The position numbers were made by a program, and so were the translations under genes. Below, piece by piece: positions 52,427 to 62,317 of a stretch of DNA of 64,000 nt. The notes under the pieces are model-generated. The model was not told the origin of the DNA and did not search any database. It was given only the letters and a program-made list of their open reading frames with translations. The stretch is taken from assembly GCF_900169565.1 (NCBI RefSeq), contig NZ_LT828648.1:558001-622000 (forward strand), in the 5' to 3' direction. Position 1 is the stretch's first letter. Each line of letters opens with the position of its first letter. Origin of the DNA: Nitrospira japonica. GTDB lineage: Bacteria > Nitrospirota > Nitrospiria > Nitrospirales > Nitrospiraceae.

Positions 52427-52915
52427 CTAAGAGTTCTGCCGGGCCATTTGTTCGAAAAATGCCTGGCCCCGCTTCTTCAATTCCTCGGGAGGCACGTCCT
52501 CTTTGTGCGTGGCAATGGTCCACTGGTGGCCGAAGGGGTCGGCCACGGTACCGGCGCGGTCGCCCCAAAACATGTCCGCCACCGGCATGATCGATTTCGC
52601 ACCCGCAGCTATCGCTTGATTGAACACTCTGTCAGCGTCTTGCACATAGAGAAACAGGCCGACCGTCGTGCCGCCGATGCTCTGGGGACCGGGGCAACCC
52701 CGTTGGGGGTTCTCCTCGCCTAGCATGACGATCGAATCTCCAATCTTGACCTCGCCATGCATCAGCTGTTTGCCGTCGGGCGTCATGAACCGGCCACGCT
52801 CCTCCGCGCCGAATGCTTTCTTGTAGAACTCCATGGCCTCCAAGCCACCGCGTATCGCAAGGTGCGGGCTGACCGTATGATAGCCCTCGGGAATCGGCCG
52901 TACTTGTGATGCCAT
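52427..52915 (-). CDS. VOC (PhnB/glyoxalase-like) family protein
   Basis: A 162-residue vicinal-oxygen-chelate fold protein: VSPHLAIRGGLEAMEFYKKAFGAEE, LMHGEVKIGDSIVMLGEE, VGLFLYVQDADRVFNQAIAAGA and FWGDRAGTVADPFGHQWTIATHKED. It fits the PhnB-like subgroup. Substrate unknown. GGGAGGG lies 6 bp before the ATG at 52915. Confidence 0.88.
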   Translation of the reverse strand: MASQVRPIPEGYHTVSPHLAIRGGLEAMEFYKKAFGAEERGRFMTPDGKQLMHGEVKIGDSIVMLGEENPQRGCPGPQSIGGTTVGLFLYVQDADRVFNQAIAAGAKSIMPVADMFWGDRAGTVADPFGHQWTIATHKEDVPPEELKKRGQAFFEQMARQNS

Positions 52916-53003
52916 GCTACCCTCCCTTAATAAGGATGTGGTGACGCCGGGATGAATTCGCCCGACGATATGCGACATCGTTCACACGCACGCACTCATG
53001 CTG

Positions 53004-55058
53004 CTAGTGCGGCACTGTTTCCAGACGCTCCAACGTTCGATGTCGCGTCTTGATCTCATCTGCCTGGCTCCCAAAGAGAGATTCTACAATCTGCAGGAAT
53101 CGTTTGTCGCATCGATGGGCCTGCACCGACTCCTTGAGCGACTGTGCCTTCCTTTCATAGGAGACATCGGACAGGATGGTGGTAGCCGCGCGCTCCATCG
53201 CGTCAATCGATGCTTGTCCTGATCGGACATACTCGCCGACGCCGAATTCCTGCACGTAGTCCATCATCAAATACTGGTCCAAGTTGTAGGGCAGACCTAT
53301 CACGGGAACGCCTGCTGCGAGCGCCTGGTAAACCGTAGTGCTTCCACCATTGCAGATGACGATGTTCGCGCGCCGGGCAGCTTCAAGGCCGGGCAAATAT
53401 TCACCAACCCATACCTGACCCGGAACGGATGCCGGTGTCGGATGTCCGGCAGTCGAAACCATGGCATTGACCCCCAAGCGCGCGAGCATTGTTAAGACGC
53501 CGGGCAGCAGCTCGCCTTTCCCTGAACTCCCCAGACTCACGTAAGCCAGCGGACGGTCCTTCGGCACGTCGTCCCACCAATCCGGCGCCGAATCATATGA
53601 CCAGAGAATCGGGCCGAGGTAGTGATGATGAGACGGACGCTTGAACGTCGGCACGAGCTCGGGCAAATCGGCATACAGGGTCTTATCTCCATCGGTGAAG
53701 CTGGACGACAGATCGTACCGGATCGCCGGCAATCCATAGTCGCGCCTGATTCTATTCAGGGCGGTCGCATGGTGAGCGAATACGATCGGCCTGAGGAGAT
53801 TGAACAACCCCTGCCCGAGACGCACTCCGAACCGATCGACGATCTCGACGTCGGGGACGACGAACCTCGGCCGTGCATAGGGGCTCCAATACGCGTTGGC
53901 GATGCTCAAATATGGAATCCCGACCACGCGGGCACTGGCCGACAGCGACAAACGAAAATCGCCCACAACCACATCGGGACCGAGTCTGGCGAGAAGCCGG
54001 AGGTCCTCTTTCACATAGCCGCGCAATTCCTCCTCGGTATACAGCGGGTCCGCTTCGATCAACCGGCGGTGGAATTGCGCGCTGCTGATGGAATGGATTG
54101 AATGAACGGGAAATGGCAACCGTCCAAACACAGATAGATATCGACGATCGCAGGCGAGATGAACGTCGTAACGACGGGGATTGAGCGTACGTGCCAAAGC
54201 CACGGTTCGAGCGATGTGTGCCAATGTCACGGATTCGGCTATGAACAATATCCGGCGACGGATGGCCCTCCGGTCGTTCCCTTTCGCAACTTGAGGACAT
54301 GCTCGCCTTGGCGGCATCGCGTGAGGCGCTTTGAAGCTCCGAACGAGGCCTGAGACATCCATACGACGGGACAGCAGCTTGCCGGCCACCATCCGAGTAA
54401 TCTGTCCGATGTCCCGTCCTTGACGAAAATGACTGTCGCGCAAGTGCCGGCCGTACTCCACCGAGATCGGCACCGAGCGGATCGGAGTTCCCAGCCGGCC
54501 TGCTTCGATCAGAATCTCGCTCTCGAAGACAAATCCCGTCTCGTGGTCGCACCGGATTCCGGCGGTGCGGAGCACGGAAGACGGATAAATACGAAATCCC
54601 GATTGACTGTCGCCGATGGGTTGCCCGGCCGCCCAGGAAATCCAAAAATTGGCCATGCGGTTGGCGGCGTACCGCTTCGGCGGAATTCGACGGGGATCGT
54701 GCAGCCGGGAGCCGATGACGACGGCCAGAGGGTCCCGCCGATGCATCGCGATCAGGGCCGGAATGTCATTCGCATCGTGTTGGCCGTCGCCATCAAGGGT
54801 GATAATCGCCGTGGCATGTTGTTCCATCGCCTGCTGCATGCCGTGCCAGAGGGCGGCGGCCTTGCCTCTATTGTGCCGATGGCGAAGCACCACGACCGGC
54901 AGGTCTTGGCAAACCGTGGCCGTGTGATCGCTCGATCCGTCGTCCACAATAATGACCCGGGACACATATTCCAACGTCCGGGCTGCCACCTCGCGAATGG
55001 TGAACGCTTCGTTATAGGCGGGAATGACCGCCACGAATTCCGACGATACGCGGCTCAT
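53004..55058 (-). CDS. Fused glycosyltransferase: GT2 N-terminal half, GT-B (GT1/28-like) C-terminal half
   Basis: A 684-residue fusion. Residues 1-240 are a GT-A family 2 enzyme of the polyprenol-phosphate / DPM1 kind (AVIPAYNEAFTIREV, IVDDGSSDHTA, TLDGDGQHDANDIP, DSQSGFRIYP). Residues ~265-660 are a GT-B fold of the UGT/MurG type (LFIAESVTLAHIARTVALARTL; C-terminal nucleotide-binding ICNGGSTTVYQALAAGVPVIGLPYNLDQ). Such a fusion is unusual. It overlaps the ketoreductase start by 4 bp as the last gene of the polyene-like cluster and may glycosylate or transfer the product; inferred. Confidence 0.85.
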   Translation of the reverse strand: MSRVSSEFVAVIPAYNEAFTIREVAARTLEYVSRVIIVDDGSSDHTATVCQDLPVVVLRHRHNRGKAAALWHGMQQAMEQHATAIITLDGDGQHDANDIPALIAMHRRDPLAVVIGSRLHDPRRIPPKRYAANRMANFWISWAAGQPIGDSQSGFRIYPSSVLRTAGIRCDHETGFVFESEILIEAGRLGTPIRSVPISVEYGRHLRDSHFRQGRDIGQITRMVAGKLLSRRMDVSGLVRSFKAPHAMPPRRACPQVAKGNDRRAIRRRILFIAESVTLAHIARTVALARTLNPRRYDVHLACDRRYLSVFGRLPFPVHSIHSISSAQFHRRLIEADPLYTEEELRGYVKEDLRLLARLGPDVVVGDFRLSLSASARVVGIPYLSIANAYWSPYARPRFVVPDVEIVDRFGVRLGQGLFNLLRPIVFAHHATALNRIRRDYGLPAIRYDLSSSFTDGDKTLYADLPELVPTFKRPSHHHYLGPILWSYDSAPDWWDDVPKDRPLAYVSLGSSGKGELLPGVLTMLARLGVNAMVSTAGHPTPASVPGQVWVGEYLPGLEAARRANIVICNGGSTTVYQALAAGVPVIGLPYNLDQYLMMDYVQEFGVGEYVRSGQASIDAMERAATTILSDVSYERKAQSLKESVQAHRCDKRFLQIVESLFGSQADEIKTRHRTLERLETVPH

Positions 55059-55783
55059 GCCATCGCTCCATTGACTGAAATAATCTGGCCGGAAATATAC
55101 GCGGCCGAGTCGGACACGAGATACGCGACAAGGCCGGCAACTTCCTGCGCAGTCCCCGCGCGCTTCATGGGGACCAGGCGGGTGATCGTGTCCTTGTCGA
55201 ACAGCTGATCGGTCGCCGGAGTGGCAATCAGCCCCGGCGCCACGGCGTTCACGGTAATCCCTCTGGATGCCACTTCGAGCGCCAGGGCCTTGGTCGCGCC
55301 ATGCAGACCGGCCTTCGCCGCCGCATAGTTGACCTGGCCGCGGTTCCCGATGAGCCCGCTGACGGACGTGATGGACACAATGCGTCCCCAGCGCATCTGC
55401 ATCATCGGGAGGAGCAACGGCTGCGTGACGTTGAAAAATCCTTTCAAAGACACATCGATGACGGTCTCCCAGTCGCTCGGCTCCATCCCGGCCAATGGCC
55501 CGTCCGAATAGATGCCCGCGTTGTTCACAATCATCTGGATGGGGCCGGCCTCCAGCAACGTCGCCAATGCGGCGGCGGTCTGCTCCCGATCGGTGACGTC
55601 GAACGCGATCGCCTCGGCGCTCCCGCCTTTGTCGCAGATGGCGTCCACCACGGTTTGCGCACGGTCCATGTGCCTGTGGCCGTGGACAATCACGTGATGA
55701 CCATCCCTGGCGAGTGCTTCGCAGACGGCTGCTCCGATGCCGCCGCTTCCGCCTGTCACGATGGCTCGTTTGATCATGGCCAT
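55055..55783 (-). CDS. 3-oxoacyl-ACP reductase (FabG-like)
   Basis: A 242-residue short-chain dehydrogenase. NADPH loop VTGGSGGIGAAV near the N-terminus, catalytic Ser in ITSVSGLIGNRG, and Tyr-xxx-Lys in VNYAAAKAGL. Reduces beta-keto groups during chain growth. Overlaps its neighbours on both sides in the cluster. Confidence 0.92.
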   Translation of the reverse strand: MAMIKRAIVTGGSGGIGAAVCEALARDGHHVIVHGHRHMDRAQTVVDAICDKGGSAEAIAFDVTDREQTAAALATLLEAGPIQMIVNNAGIYSDGPLAGMEPSDWETVIDVSLKGFFNVTQPLLLPMMQMRWGRIVSITSVSGLIGNRGQVNYAAAKAGLHGATKALALEVASRGITVNAVAPGLIATPATDQLFDKDTITRLVPMKRAGTAQEVAGLVAYLVSDSAAYISGQIISVNGAMA

Positions 55784-56235
55784 ACCCGGGACTCGCCCGG
55801 CGAGGCCTCCTTCGCCAACGGGTGTGCCATCACCACGATACGCCCGGTGAGAACCGTGGTTGAGCCTGCCGTCACGGAAATGTCATAGATGCGCCCGTGA
55901 TCGTGAGCCAACACCAGTTCCGCCCGAACCGTGAGTGGTTCGACCAGATCATCAAGCACCGCGACGTTGATGACCACGTCGCGCACCGACGCCAATACTC
56001 GGCCATCCTGTGCGGAAACCGAACCGGCGAGCAGGGACCCATGCGCGGCAACTGCCTGTGATCCATACTCAATTGCACAGAGCGCATACAGGTCTGCGCC
56101 GCACCGTAATGGATGATCAGGCCGTCGATGACTGGTCGCCCGGCACACGATCGTGTGCTCGTTCCAGCTTTCGACCGAGTCCAATAGGCACATGGCGCCC
56201 CGATGGGGAATAAGACCCTCGACCGAAGGATGCAT
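55774..56235 (-). CDS. Hotdog-fold dehydratase-like protein (ApeP-like)
   Basis: A 153-residue protein starting MHPSVEGLIPHRGAMCLLDSVESW, the typical opening of aryl-polyene 3-hydroxyacyl-ACP dehydratases with the HRG.M motif. Later CAIEYGSQAVAAHGSLLAG corresponds to the catalytic Glu helix. The frame is open farther upstream but antisense to the chain-length factor; ATG at 56235 starts 1 bp after that gene's stop. Confidence 0.82.
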   Translation of the reverse strand: MHPSVEGLIPHRGAMCLLDSVESWNEHTIVCRATSHRRPDHPLRCGADLYALCAIEYGSQAVAAHGSLLAGSVSAQDGRVLASVRDVVINVAVLDDLVEPLTVRAELVLAHDHGRIYDISVTAGSTTVLTGRIVVMAHPLAKEASPGESRVWP

Positions 56236-56236
56236 G

Positions 56237-57022
56237 TCATGCCTCGCAGGCCACGACGAGACTCTGTTCATTGGAATAGTCCAACACGATCGATTGCGGT
56301 TGCCCCGACGCCAGCACCGACAGCAACGGGAACGATCGCGCCATGGGATTGGCATGCACGGCGCGGTCGATGGCATCCGGAATTCCGGTCTGAGGCCGCG
56401 GAGACTCCAACTCGATCCACCAGCGCATGAGCGAAGCCCCATACCGCGGCGGCGCCAGAACGAATGCCACGGCCAAACTATGGGCGACGTTCCTCACGGC
56501 ACGGAGAGGCTCGGGAAACGGCAGATCGTATCCCACCAGAAGCACGGCCTCCTGCTCGATCGTCGTATGTGCGGCGGCCTCCAGCAGGCCGGCCGCGAAC
56601 GAATAATCAAAGGCACAGAGGCTGGTCGAACTCCGTCGGGACCCCGTGCCTATGCTCCAATATCCCGCCGGCGCGTTATAGACGGAGTTGTGAAATAAGG
56701 TCGGGGACACGCCGCCGGGGGATCCCGCCATCGACTCGCAGATCTTGTCGGTAATGTCTCCGTCCCCATCGGAAGACGTAAAGACGGTGGCCACCTCATC
56801 ACGAGGCAGATCACTCATCGTCAGCGCATCATCGGCCACCTTGATGGTGAGTCGTGCAGCCTCGCTACTCCTGCGGCGCTCGACGTTCGGAAGAATGTGC
56901 GGGATCGGTTTGACCGTCGGCCGAACCGTATGCGGCATGAGCCCGGTCAAGATGGAACGGGCGGCGGGCCAGTCCTCCAGTCCAGGGCCGAGGATACCGA
57001 TTCCCAACACGTCCACGTTCAT
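56237..57022 (-). CDS. Beta-ketoacyl synthase chain-length factor
   Basis: A 261-residue truncated ketosynthase-like protein. FTSSDGDGDITDKICESMA and PTLFHNSVYNAPAGYWSIGTGSRRSSTSLCAFDYSF match the CLF subgroup found with polyene ketosynthases; the active-site Cys position is not that of a functional KS, so it probably shapes the chain length as a partner of the KS encoded upstream. Start overlaps the KS stop by 4 bp (ATGA). Confidence 0.85.
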   Translation of the reverse strand: MNVDVLGIGILGPGLEDWPAARSILTGLMPHTVRPTVKPIPHILPNVERRRSSEAARLTIKVADDALTMSDLPRDEVATVFTSSDGDGDITDKICESMAGSPGGVSPTLFHNSVYNAPAGYWSIGTGSRRSSTSLCAFDYSFAAGLLEAAAHTTIEQEAVLLVGYDLPFPEPLRAVRNVAHSLAVAFVLAPPRYGASLMRWWIELESPRPQTGIPDAIDRAVHANPMARSFPLLSVLASGQPQSIVLDYSNEQSLVVACEA

Positions 57023-58209
57023 GACGAGGCCTTTCCGAACACCAAGCTGCAGTTGCAGCCGCCGAAGCCGAATGAATTGCTCACAGCTTGTCGCAGCGAT
57101 CGGCGCATCCCGATCAGCTCGATGCGGGCGCGCAATCGAGGATCGAGCACCTCCGTATTGACCGTGCCGGGAATGCGATCGTGGCGGAGGGCCAGGGCGA
57201 CAATAATGGCTTCCGTGATCCCGGCGGCGCCGAGGGTGTGGCCGGTCGCGCCTTTGGTCGAACTGCAGCTGGTTTGTCGGCCAAAGACCCGGCTCACCGC
57301 TTCGTCTTCCGCCCGATCGTTTGCCTGCGTTCCGGTTCCGTGAAGATTGACATAATCGATGTCCGAGGGCTGAAGTCCGGCACGGGAAAGCGCCTGCTCC
57401 ATGGCGAGAGCCGCGCCTTGCCCTTCGGGCTGGGGCGTCGACATATGATAGGCATCGCTGCTTTCACCATATCCAAGCAGTACGACGTCCGCTGCCGCGG
57501 GTCCAGGCCGTTCCAGCAATGCAAATCCGGCTGCTTCTCCGATGGACAAGCCGTTGCGTGCCACGTCGCAAGGTCGGCATGGCTCATCGGACAGCAGCCC
57601 CAGCGAGGCGAACCCGTACAGCGTCATGAGGCACAGGCTATCCACGCCCCCGACCACGACCGCATCACAGAGTCCGGCGTGAATCCAGCGCGCCGCGCTC
57701 GCGAACACTCTTGCGCTGGAGGCGCAGGCCGTCGAGACCGAGACGGCGGGACCCGTGAGTCCGAGATAACGCTGAACAAATTCAGTGACCGAGAAGAGGT
57801 TCTGCTGATACCGATATCGAATGACGTCCGGCAGCTTCCCGTCAGCCGTTCGCCGGCGATAGGCCAGTTCCGTCTCCAATATCCCCGACGTGGTGGTGCC
57901 GAGAACCACGCCGACTCTGGCGGAACCATATCGTTGCCGAGCCGCATTCACAGCTCGTTCAAACCCATCCTGTTGCATCCCCAACAACGCCAATCGATTG
58001 TTGCGGCAATCCCAGGCGCCGAAACTTCCCGTGATCGGCTCCTCCTCGATCCCGGCGATCCGGCCGATCCATGTCTTGACGGTCACGTCGAGAAAATCGT
58101 TGGGGCGCAGGCCGTGCCGGCTCTCACTCAGCGCATTCCAGGTGGCCTGAAGGCCCAATCCGAGTGGATTCGCCGTGGCGAGCGCGGTCATGGCAAGCGG
58201 CGGCATCAT
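57019..58209 (-). CDS. Beta-ketoacyl-ACP synthase II (FabF-like)
   Basis: About 396 residues. The catalytic triad is complete: C162 (SVSTACASSARV), H290 (VNLHGTGTQAND) and H324 (STKGATGHTLGAAG). Acts as the elongating condensing enzyme. The upstream extension of the frame is antisense-like and overlaps the exporter gene; ATGATG at 58209/58206 overlaps that gene's stop. It pairs with the chain-length factor downstream. Confidence 0.92.
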   Translation of the reverse strand: MMPPLAMTALATANPLGLGLQATWNALSESRHGLRPNDFLDVTVKTWIGRIAGIEEEPITGSFGAWDCRNNRLALLGMQQDGFERAVNAARQRYGSARVGVVLGTTTSGILETELAYRRRTADGKLPDVIRYRYQQNLFSVTEFVQRYLGLTGPAVSVSTACASSARVFASAARWIHAGLCDAVVVGGVDSLCLMTLYGFASLGLLSDEPCRPCDVARNGLSIGEAAGFALLERPGPAAADVVLLGYGESSDAYHMSTPQPEGQGAALAMEQALSRAGLQPSDIDYVNLHGTGTQANDRAEDEAVSRVFGRQTSCSSTKGATGHTLGAAGITEAIIVALALRHDRIPGTVNTEVLDPRLRARIELIGMRRSLRQAVSNSFGFGGCNCSLVFGKASS

Positions 58210-60524
58210 GCCAGGGCCTCCTGCTCGATCATCACTGCGGACAAGAAAAGAGAGAACAACGCCCCAAGACTCACCGTGGCGCCGATTGCATGCAAGACCG
58301 GCGTGCTCGAGAAGGCGAGGGTCCCGAATGCCGCTAACGTGGCAAGGATACAGACCGAAAGTGCGAGCGACGTCCGCCGGCGTTCGTCGGCGTCCCCGGT
58401 CCTTCGGTTGAAGAACAGGGCATAGTTGAGGCCGATGCCCAGCACCAGGAGCAGCGACACCAGATGAAAGAGCGTCAACCGCTCTCCTGCAAGACCGAGA
58501 GTCGTCACCGCAAGCAGGATCGCCGACAGGGCGGGCAACAATACCCGCCAGACCAGGCCGAACTGACGAAGTCCCACCCAGAGAAGAATGGCAATCGCGA
58601 ACACCCCGGCCGCCGTCAGCTTCACCGCCTCCCGACGATATCCGGCAATGACATGCCCGGTCTCTTCCTTCAGGTCCAGAAACCACAGATCCTTCGCCTC
58701 TTCCTTGAGCCGTTGCGCGACGGCCGGCGCAGACGTCACGCCCCTGAGAGGAACCAGTCCGCTCCATTCGTTACCGCTGAACACGAGCGATACACCCAAC
58801 CTGAGAGCAAGGGCCGATGACTTCAAATCCGCCAAATCGAGAAGCGGGCCGACACGGGTTGCTTCCACATCCCGTAAGAACGGTTCAAATGTCCCCTCTC
58901 GAAACGGAAGCCCGGCGACTGCCTCCCGTAAGGAGGCCTTCAAGGGCCCCGGTTCAGGCAGCAGGGCCTGTCGCCGTCTTTGCGTCGCTTCCGACGGCAG
59001 TAACGCGCTCGGCAGATCGAATCCGCTGATGATCCCATCGTGAACGAGACGGTGCAGGACGGGTTCGGCCGATTCGCTCATGGACAGTACCCGTTCGCGG
59101 GTCTCTCCCCTCATGACGACCAAGTAGCGGACGTCCGGCGCACCCAATTCAGACCGCAGTTGCTCGTCCAGAGCCTTGGCCGAGTGTGAAATGGGACTCA
59201 AGCTGGCCAGATCGTCATCCCATACCCTGTCATGATTGAACGCCAGAAAGAGCCCGGCACCGGCGATGCCGATCCATGCCACCGTTCTCAGTCGTCGCAG
59301 CCCGGCAAGCCATCGGGTCGCGTCCAGTGCCGGCGCATTCGACAGAGGAGACGTGCCGGGCGCATGCGCCAACGCGGGAATGACCCAGCGGGTGACGAGT
59401 CCGGCGGTGAAGACCCCGACCACCGTCAGTGTCCCGAGCTGTGACAGTCCGGTGAAACTGGACAGTAACATCGAGAGACCGCCAAAGACGGTGGTCAGGA
59501 TCGCCAGCCGAAGCGTGGGCCAGATACGACGCAGGGTATCCGACGGTCGTTCGTTTGGTGCGAGCTGGGTGAACAGGTAGGCCGGATAATCCACGGCTTC
59601 ACCGATCAAGGTGGCGCCGAATCCCAATGTGATGCCGTGCACGAAACCGAAGAGGAGCTGTACCGTCGCCACGCCGACGACCATTCCCGTCAACACGGGA
59701 AGCAGGCTGGTTATGACCAGCGGCACCGAACGATAGACCAGATACAGCAAGGCGGTCACCAGCGCACCCGCGATGAGAGAGAGCCGCCATGAATCATTCT
59801 GGATTGTCGCCCGTGCTTCCACGGCGAATACGGCGGGCCCGCTGAGCAGCAATCGACCGGTCTCAGGCAATTGTGCTCTGCTGAACGCGTCACGAATGGA
59901 CGCGACCGCCTGCTCTTGCCGATCCAAATCGAATGCCGGACCGATCGACTCTGCCACGAGCTGTGCCCTGTTCCCATCCCGGGAAAACCACACACCATGG
60001 AGAAGGTTCGGCGTCTCTTCCGGTGCAACAGCGGCCATGACCCGACTCACCTCGGCGGTGGGGTCGGCGGCCAGAAAGGTTTTGGTGATCGCGCCGGCCG
60101 ATGAGCCCAACATGCGTAATTGATCCTGAAGAGACGCATGCAACGATGCCGCAGTGAAATGCTCCTTGGTGATGGCCGGGCTCAACAGGTATCGATACCG
60201 CATCAATGTCTCCACTTCGGCTGAAGCGGCGGCGAGATCGCCGTTCTGGACGGAATTAAACAGGCCGTTGGACCGCAAGCGGTGCGCCATTCCACGACTG
60301 GCTTCGGCCAAGACCTCCGGCGATGCCCCTTCAAACCCCACCAGCATGAGCCTTGCCACCACCCCGTCGCGCAATTGAGCGACCACCAGCCGTTGCAGCG
60401 GATCGGCCGTCTCCGGCAGGAGTGCCGTCATGTCGGTCGTCAACTTCACTTGGCTGAGTATGCCGACCCCGACGACCAGTATGGCAATCCAGAGACCGAC
60501 TGCGATCCGCGCGCGTCCCGTCAC
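58206..60524 (-). CDS. MMPL/RND-type exporter
   Basis: A 772-residue inner-membrane transporter with two homologous halves: an N-terminal membrane helix, large periplasmic loop, then a helix bundle (LSLIAGALVTALLYLVYRSVPLVITSLLPVL, AILTTVFGGLSMLLSSFTGLSQLG), repeated in the C-terminal half (IAILLWVGLRQFGL, ALFNRRTGDADERRRTSLALS). ApeK-type transporters of this kind move polyene lipids across the membrane. Overlaps neighbours by 4 bp. Confidence 0.88.
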   Translation of the reverse strand: MTGRARIAVGLWIAILVVGVGILSQVKLTTDMTALLPETADPLQRLVVAQLRDGVVARLMLVGFEGASPEVLAEASRGMAHRLRSNGLFNSVQNGDLAAASAEVETLMRYRYLLSPAITKEHFTAASLHASLQDQLRMLGSSAGAITKTFLAADPTAEVSRVMAAVAPEETPNLLHGVWFSRDGNRAQLVAESIGPAFDLDRQEQAVASIRDAFSRAQLPETGRLLLSGPAVFAVEARATIQNDSWRLSLIAGALVTALLYLVYRSVPLVITSLLPVLTGMVVGVATVQLLFGFVHGITLGFGATLIGEAVDYPAYLFTQLAPNERPSDTLRRIWPTLRLAILTTVFGGLSMLLSSFTGLSQLGTLTVVGVFTAGLVTRWVIPALAHAPGTSPLSNAPALDATRWLAGLRRLRTVAWIGIAGAGLFLAFNHDRVWDDDLASLSPISHSAKALDEQLRSELGAPDVRYLVVMRGETRERVLSMSESAEPVLHRLVHDGIISGFDLPSALLPSEATQRRRQALLPEPGPLKASLREAVAGLPFREGTFEPFLRDVEATRVGPLLDLADLKSSALALRLGVSLVFSGNEWSGLVPLRGVTSAPAVAQRLKEEAKDLWFLDLKEETGHVIAGYRREAVKLTAAGVFAIAILLWVGLRQFGLVWRVLLPALSAILLAVTTLGLAGERLTLFHLVSLLLVLGIGLNYALFFNRRTGDADERRRTSLALSVCILATLAAFGTLAFSSTPVLHAIGATVSLGALFSLFLSAVMIEQEALA

Positions 60525-61123
60525 GACGCGGGCTCATGAATCGTCATGACCGATTGGTCTCCGCCTGTCTCGATGATTTCGACGGACGTCAAGCGACTGT
60601 CCTTTCCATGCAGGGCGATGGAGGTCAAACGGGCAGCCGCTTTCTCATCGAACGGCCGCAACGTCAACGTCCATCCCTGTCGAGAGCCGTCAATCCTCAC
60701 ATCATAAAACCGCTGCAAGGTGGCCGCGTCGCCGGCCAGGCTGGCGCGGATGGCTTCCACAAACGACCATATCAACGGATGGCTCTTGACTCGCACCCGC
60801 TTCGTCCCGTCCTTGTTCGTCAAGGTCAATTGGTCGCCCTGGACGACAAGATGTTCTTCGTAGGGCGTGAGCACGTGTTTCTCAATCCGGTCCGGGCGGG
60901 TGTAGGACAGCGTGCCGGTGAGAACCATCGGCTCCGTCAGTACGGTCAGGGTTTTCGTTTCGGTAAAGCGATCCTGCCGGGATTCGACTTGGGCCATGAG
61001 CTCCATGAGCCGCGGAACGTCCAATGGCTGCGGAGCATCGACATCGGCCTCAGCCGCGCCGCCGAGCCCAAGACTAAGGACGAGCAGGCATATCCGAATC
61101 CGTTGTTCGATCCGAGAGTTCAT
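60521..61123 (-). CDS. LolA-like outer-membrane lipoprotein-carrier family protein
   Basis: A 200-residue periplasmic protein. Signal peptide RICLLVLSLGLGGAAEA; then the LolA pattern: LMELMAQVESRQDRFTETKTLTVLTEPMVLTGTLSYTRPDRIEKHV and LTLTNKDGTKRVRV. Members in polyene clusters are thought to carry lipid product through the periplasm. ATG at 61123; the coding end overlaps the acyltransferase gene by about 50 bp. Confidence 0.82.
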   Translation of the reverse strand: MNSRIEQRIRICLLVLSLGLGGAAEADVDAPQPLDVPRLMELMAQVESRQDRFTETKTLTVLTEPMVLTGTLSYTRPDRIEKHVLTPYEEHLVVQGDQLTLTNKDGTKRVRVKSHPLIWSFVEAIRASLAGDAATLQRFYDVRIDGSRQGWTLTLRPFDEKAAARLTSIALHGKDSRLTSVEIIETGGDQSVMTIHEPAS

Positions 61124-61994
61124 AGAAATTGAACCAATTGTAGGGATAACGAAGGCAATAGTATTCCAGCCGTTTCGCATATTGTCTGACCCATTCGACC
61201 GACGCTTCGGCCCGGCGGGCGCGATCCCAATGGATTGCCTCGGCAAAAGGTTCAAACCGGATCCGATACTGCCGCCCACCCTCATAGAACCCGAAGAACA
61301 GCACGACCGGCACTTGGAGCATCCCCGCCAGGAGAAAGGGCCCCTCGGGAAACACCGTCGACGCACCGAGGAAGGAACAGTTGACGGTCTTCTCCCCGCT
61401 CAATACGCGATCCGCCAGAATGCCGACTACCTCTCCCTTGTCCAGGCACTCTTTCACTTTCAGCATGGTATCGGGTCTGCCGGGCTGGATAATCCGGTCT
61501 CTGATACCGGCGCAGAGTCCGTGGAGCACGCTGTTGAGGTTCGAGGCGGCGCCTTCGTGCATCACGACGTGAATCGGCAAGTGCCTTTCCAACAATCCTT
61601 TTGCCCGCAACACCTCAAAACTGCCGAGATGAGACCCCATCAAAATGAATCCGCACTTGCGATCGAGCAACGATTCGACGATCTCGGTCCCCTCCGTTTT
61701 CACATCAAACCACCGATGCTGCCCCGACAGAAGATAGACGCGGTCGTGAATCGTCGAGGCAAAGGTGTGATAGTGCAAAAAGATATCCGTCCATTGGACA
61801 TGTCTCCCGAGCACCCGCTCCAAATAGCGGCGGGAAATCAGGCTGGTGCCTCGTGAGAACACGACGAAGTAGAGACAAATGGGGTACAGGAGCAGACGCG
61901 ACAAGGGCCGCCCGATGCGGAGACTGAACCAGGTCAAGAGCCGCAAGAGAACCAAGCTTCCGCGTTCCGGCCGGCCCAACCATTCTTCGCTCAC
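61074..61994 (-). CDS. LpxL/HtrB-like acyltransferase
   Basis: A 306-residue membrane-bound acyltransferase: N-terminal helix (LLRLLTWFSLRIGRPLSRLLLYPICLYFVVFS), then the catalytic HxxxxD-like motif as GSHLGSFEVLRA (H-x4-E), the acceptor-site FPEGPFLLAGML, and FFGFYEGGRQYRIRF. Transfers acyl chains to a lipid or glycan carrier. Coupled to the downstream LolA gene by overlap. Confidence 0.85.
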   Translation of the reverse strand: MSEEWLGRPERGSLVLLRLLTWFSLRIGRPLSRLLLYPICLYFVVFSRGTSLISRRYLERVLGRHVQWTDIFLHYHTFASTIHDRVYLLSGQHRWFDVKTEGTEIVESLLDRKCGFILMGSHLGSFEVLRAKGLLERHLPIHVVMHEGAASNLNSVLHGLCAGIRDRIIQPGRPDTMLKVKECLDKGEVVGILADRVLSGEKTVNCSFLGASTVFPEGPFLLAGMLQVPVVLFFGFYEGGRQYRIRFEPFAEAIHWDRARRAEASVEWVRQYAKRLEYYCLRYPYNWFNFYELSDRTTDSDMPARP

Positions 61995-62314
61995 GATTGC
62001 ACGTCCGTCCTGAACGGTCGGTGACGCCGCATTGTTCCCAATGCAATAGTCTTACGATTGACGATGACGGAAAAGGCGATTTCGTCGGGACTGTGGTTCT
62101 CCACGGCGACGGCGAATCGCTCGCCGGGATGCAAGGGACCGATGAATTTGACCGCGGGCCATGAAGAAGGTCCGCTCAGCGTCCCGTAATGACGGTCAAG
62201 CGCCTCGAGCACTTTACTCAATATGAGGACACCGGGGACAATCGGATTGCCGGGAAAGTGTCCGGCCAAGGCGGGATGATCCGGATCGATACAGGCCTCT
62301 GCGATGCTCATCAT
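61991..62314 (-). CDS. Hotdog dehydratase/thioesterase-like protein (FabZ-like)
   Basis: A 107-residue hotdog protein with HFPGNPIVPGVLILSKVLEAL, the FabZ/FabA active-site segment with catalytic His and the P.P..L helix. Second hotdog protein of the cluster, the shorter one. Stop overlaps the acyltransferase start by 4 bp. Confidence 0.82.
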   Translation of the reverse strand: MMSIAEACIDPDHPALAGHFPGNPIVPGVLILSKVLEALDRHYGTLSGPSSWPAVKFIGPLHPGERFAVAVENHSPDEIAFSVIVNRKTIALGTMRRHRPFRTDVQS

Positions 62315-62317
62315 GGG

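Noticed and set aside
58210-58767. N-terminal extension of the ketosynthase
   Set aside because: Antisense-like Gly/Arg-rich sequence overlapping the exporter gene; the KS fold starts at MMPPLAMTALAT.
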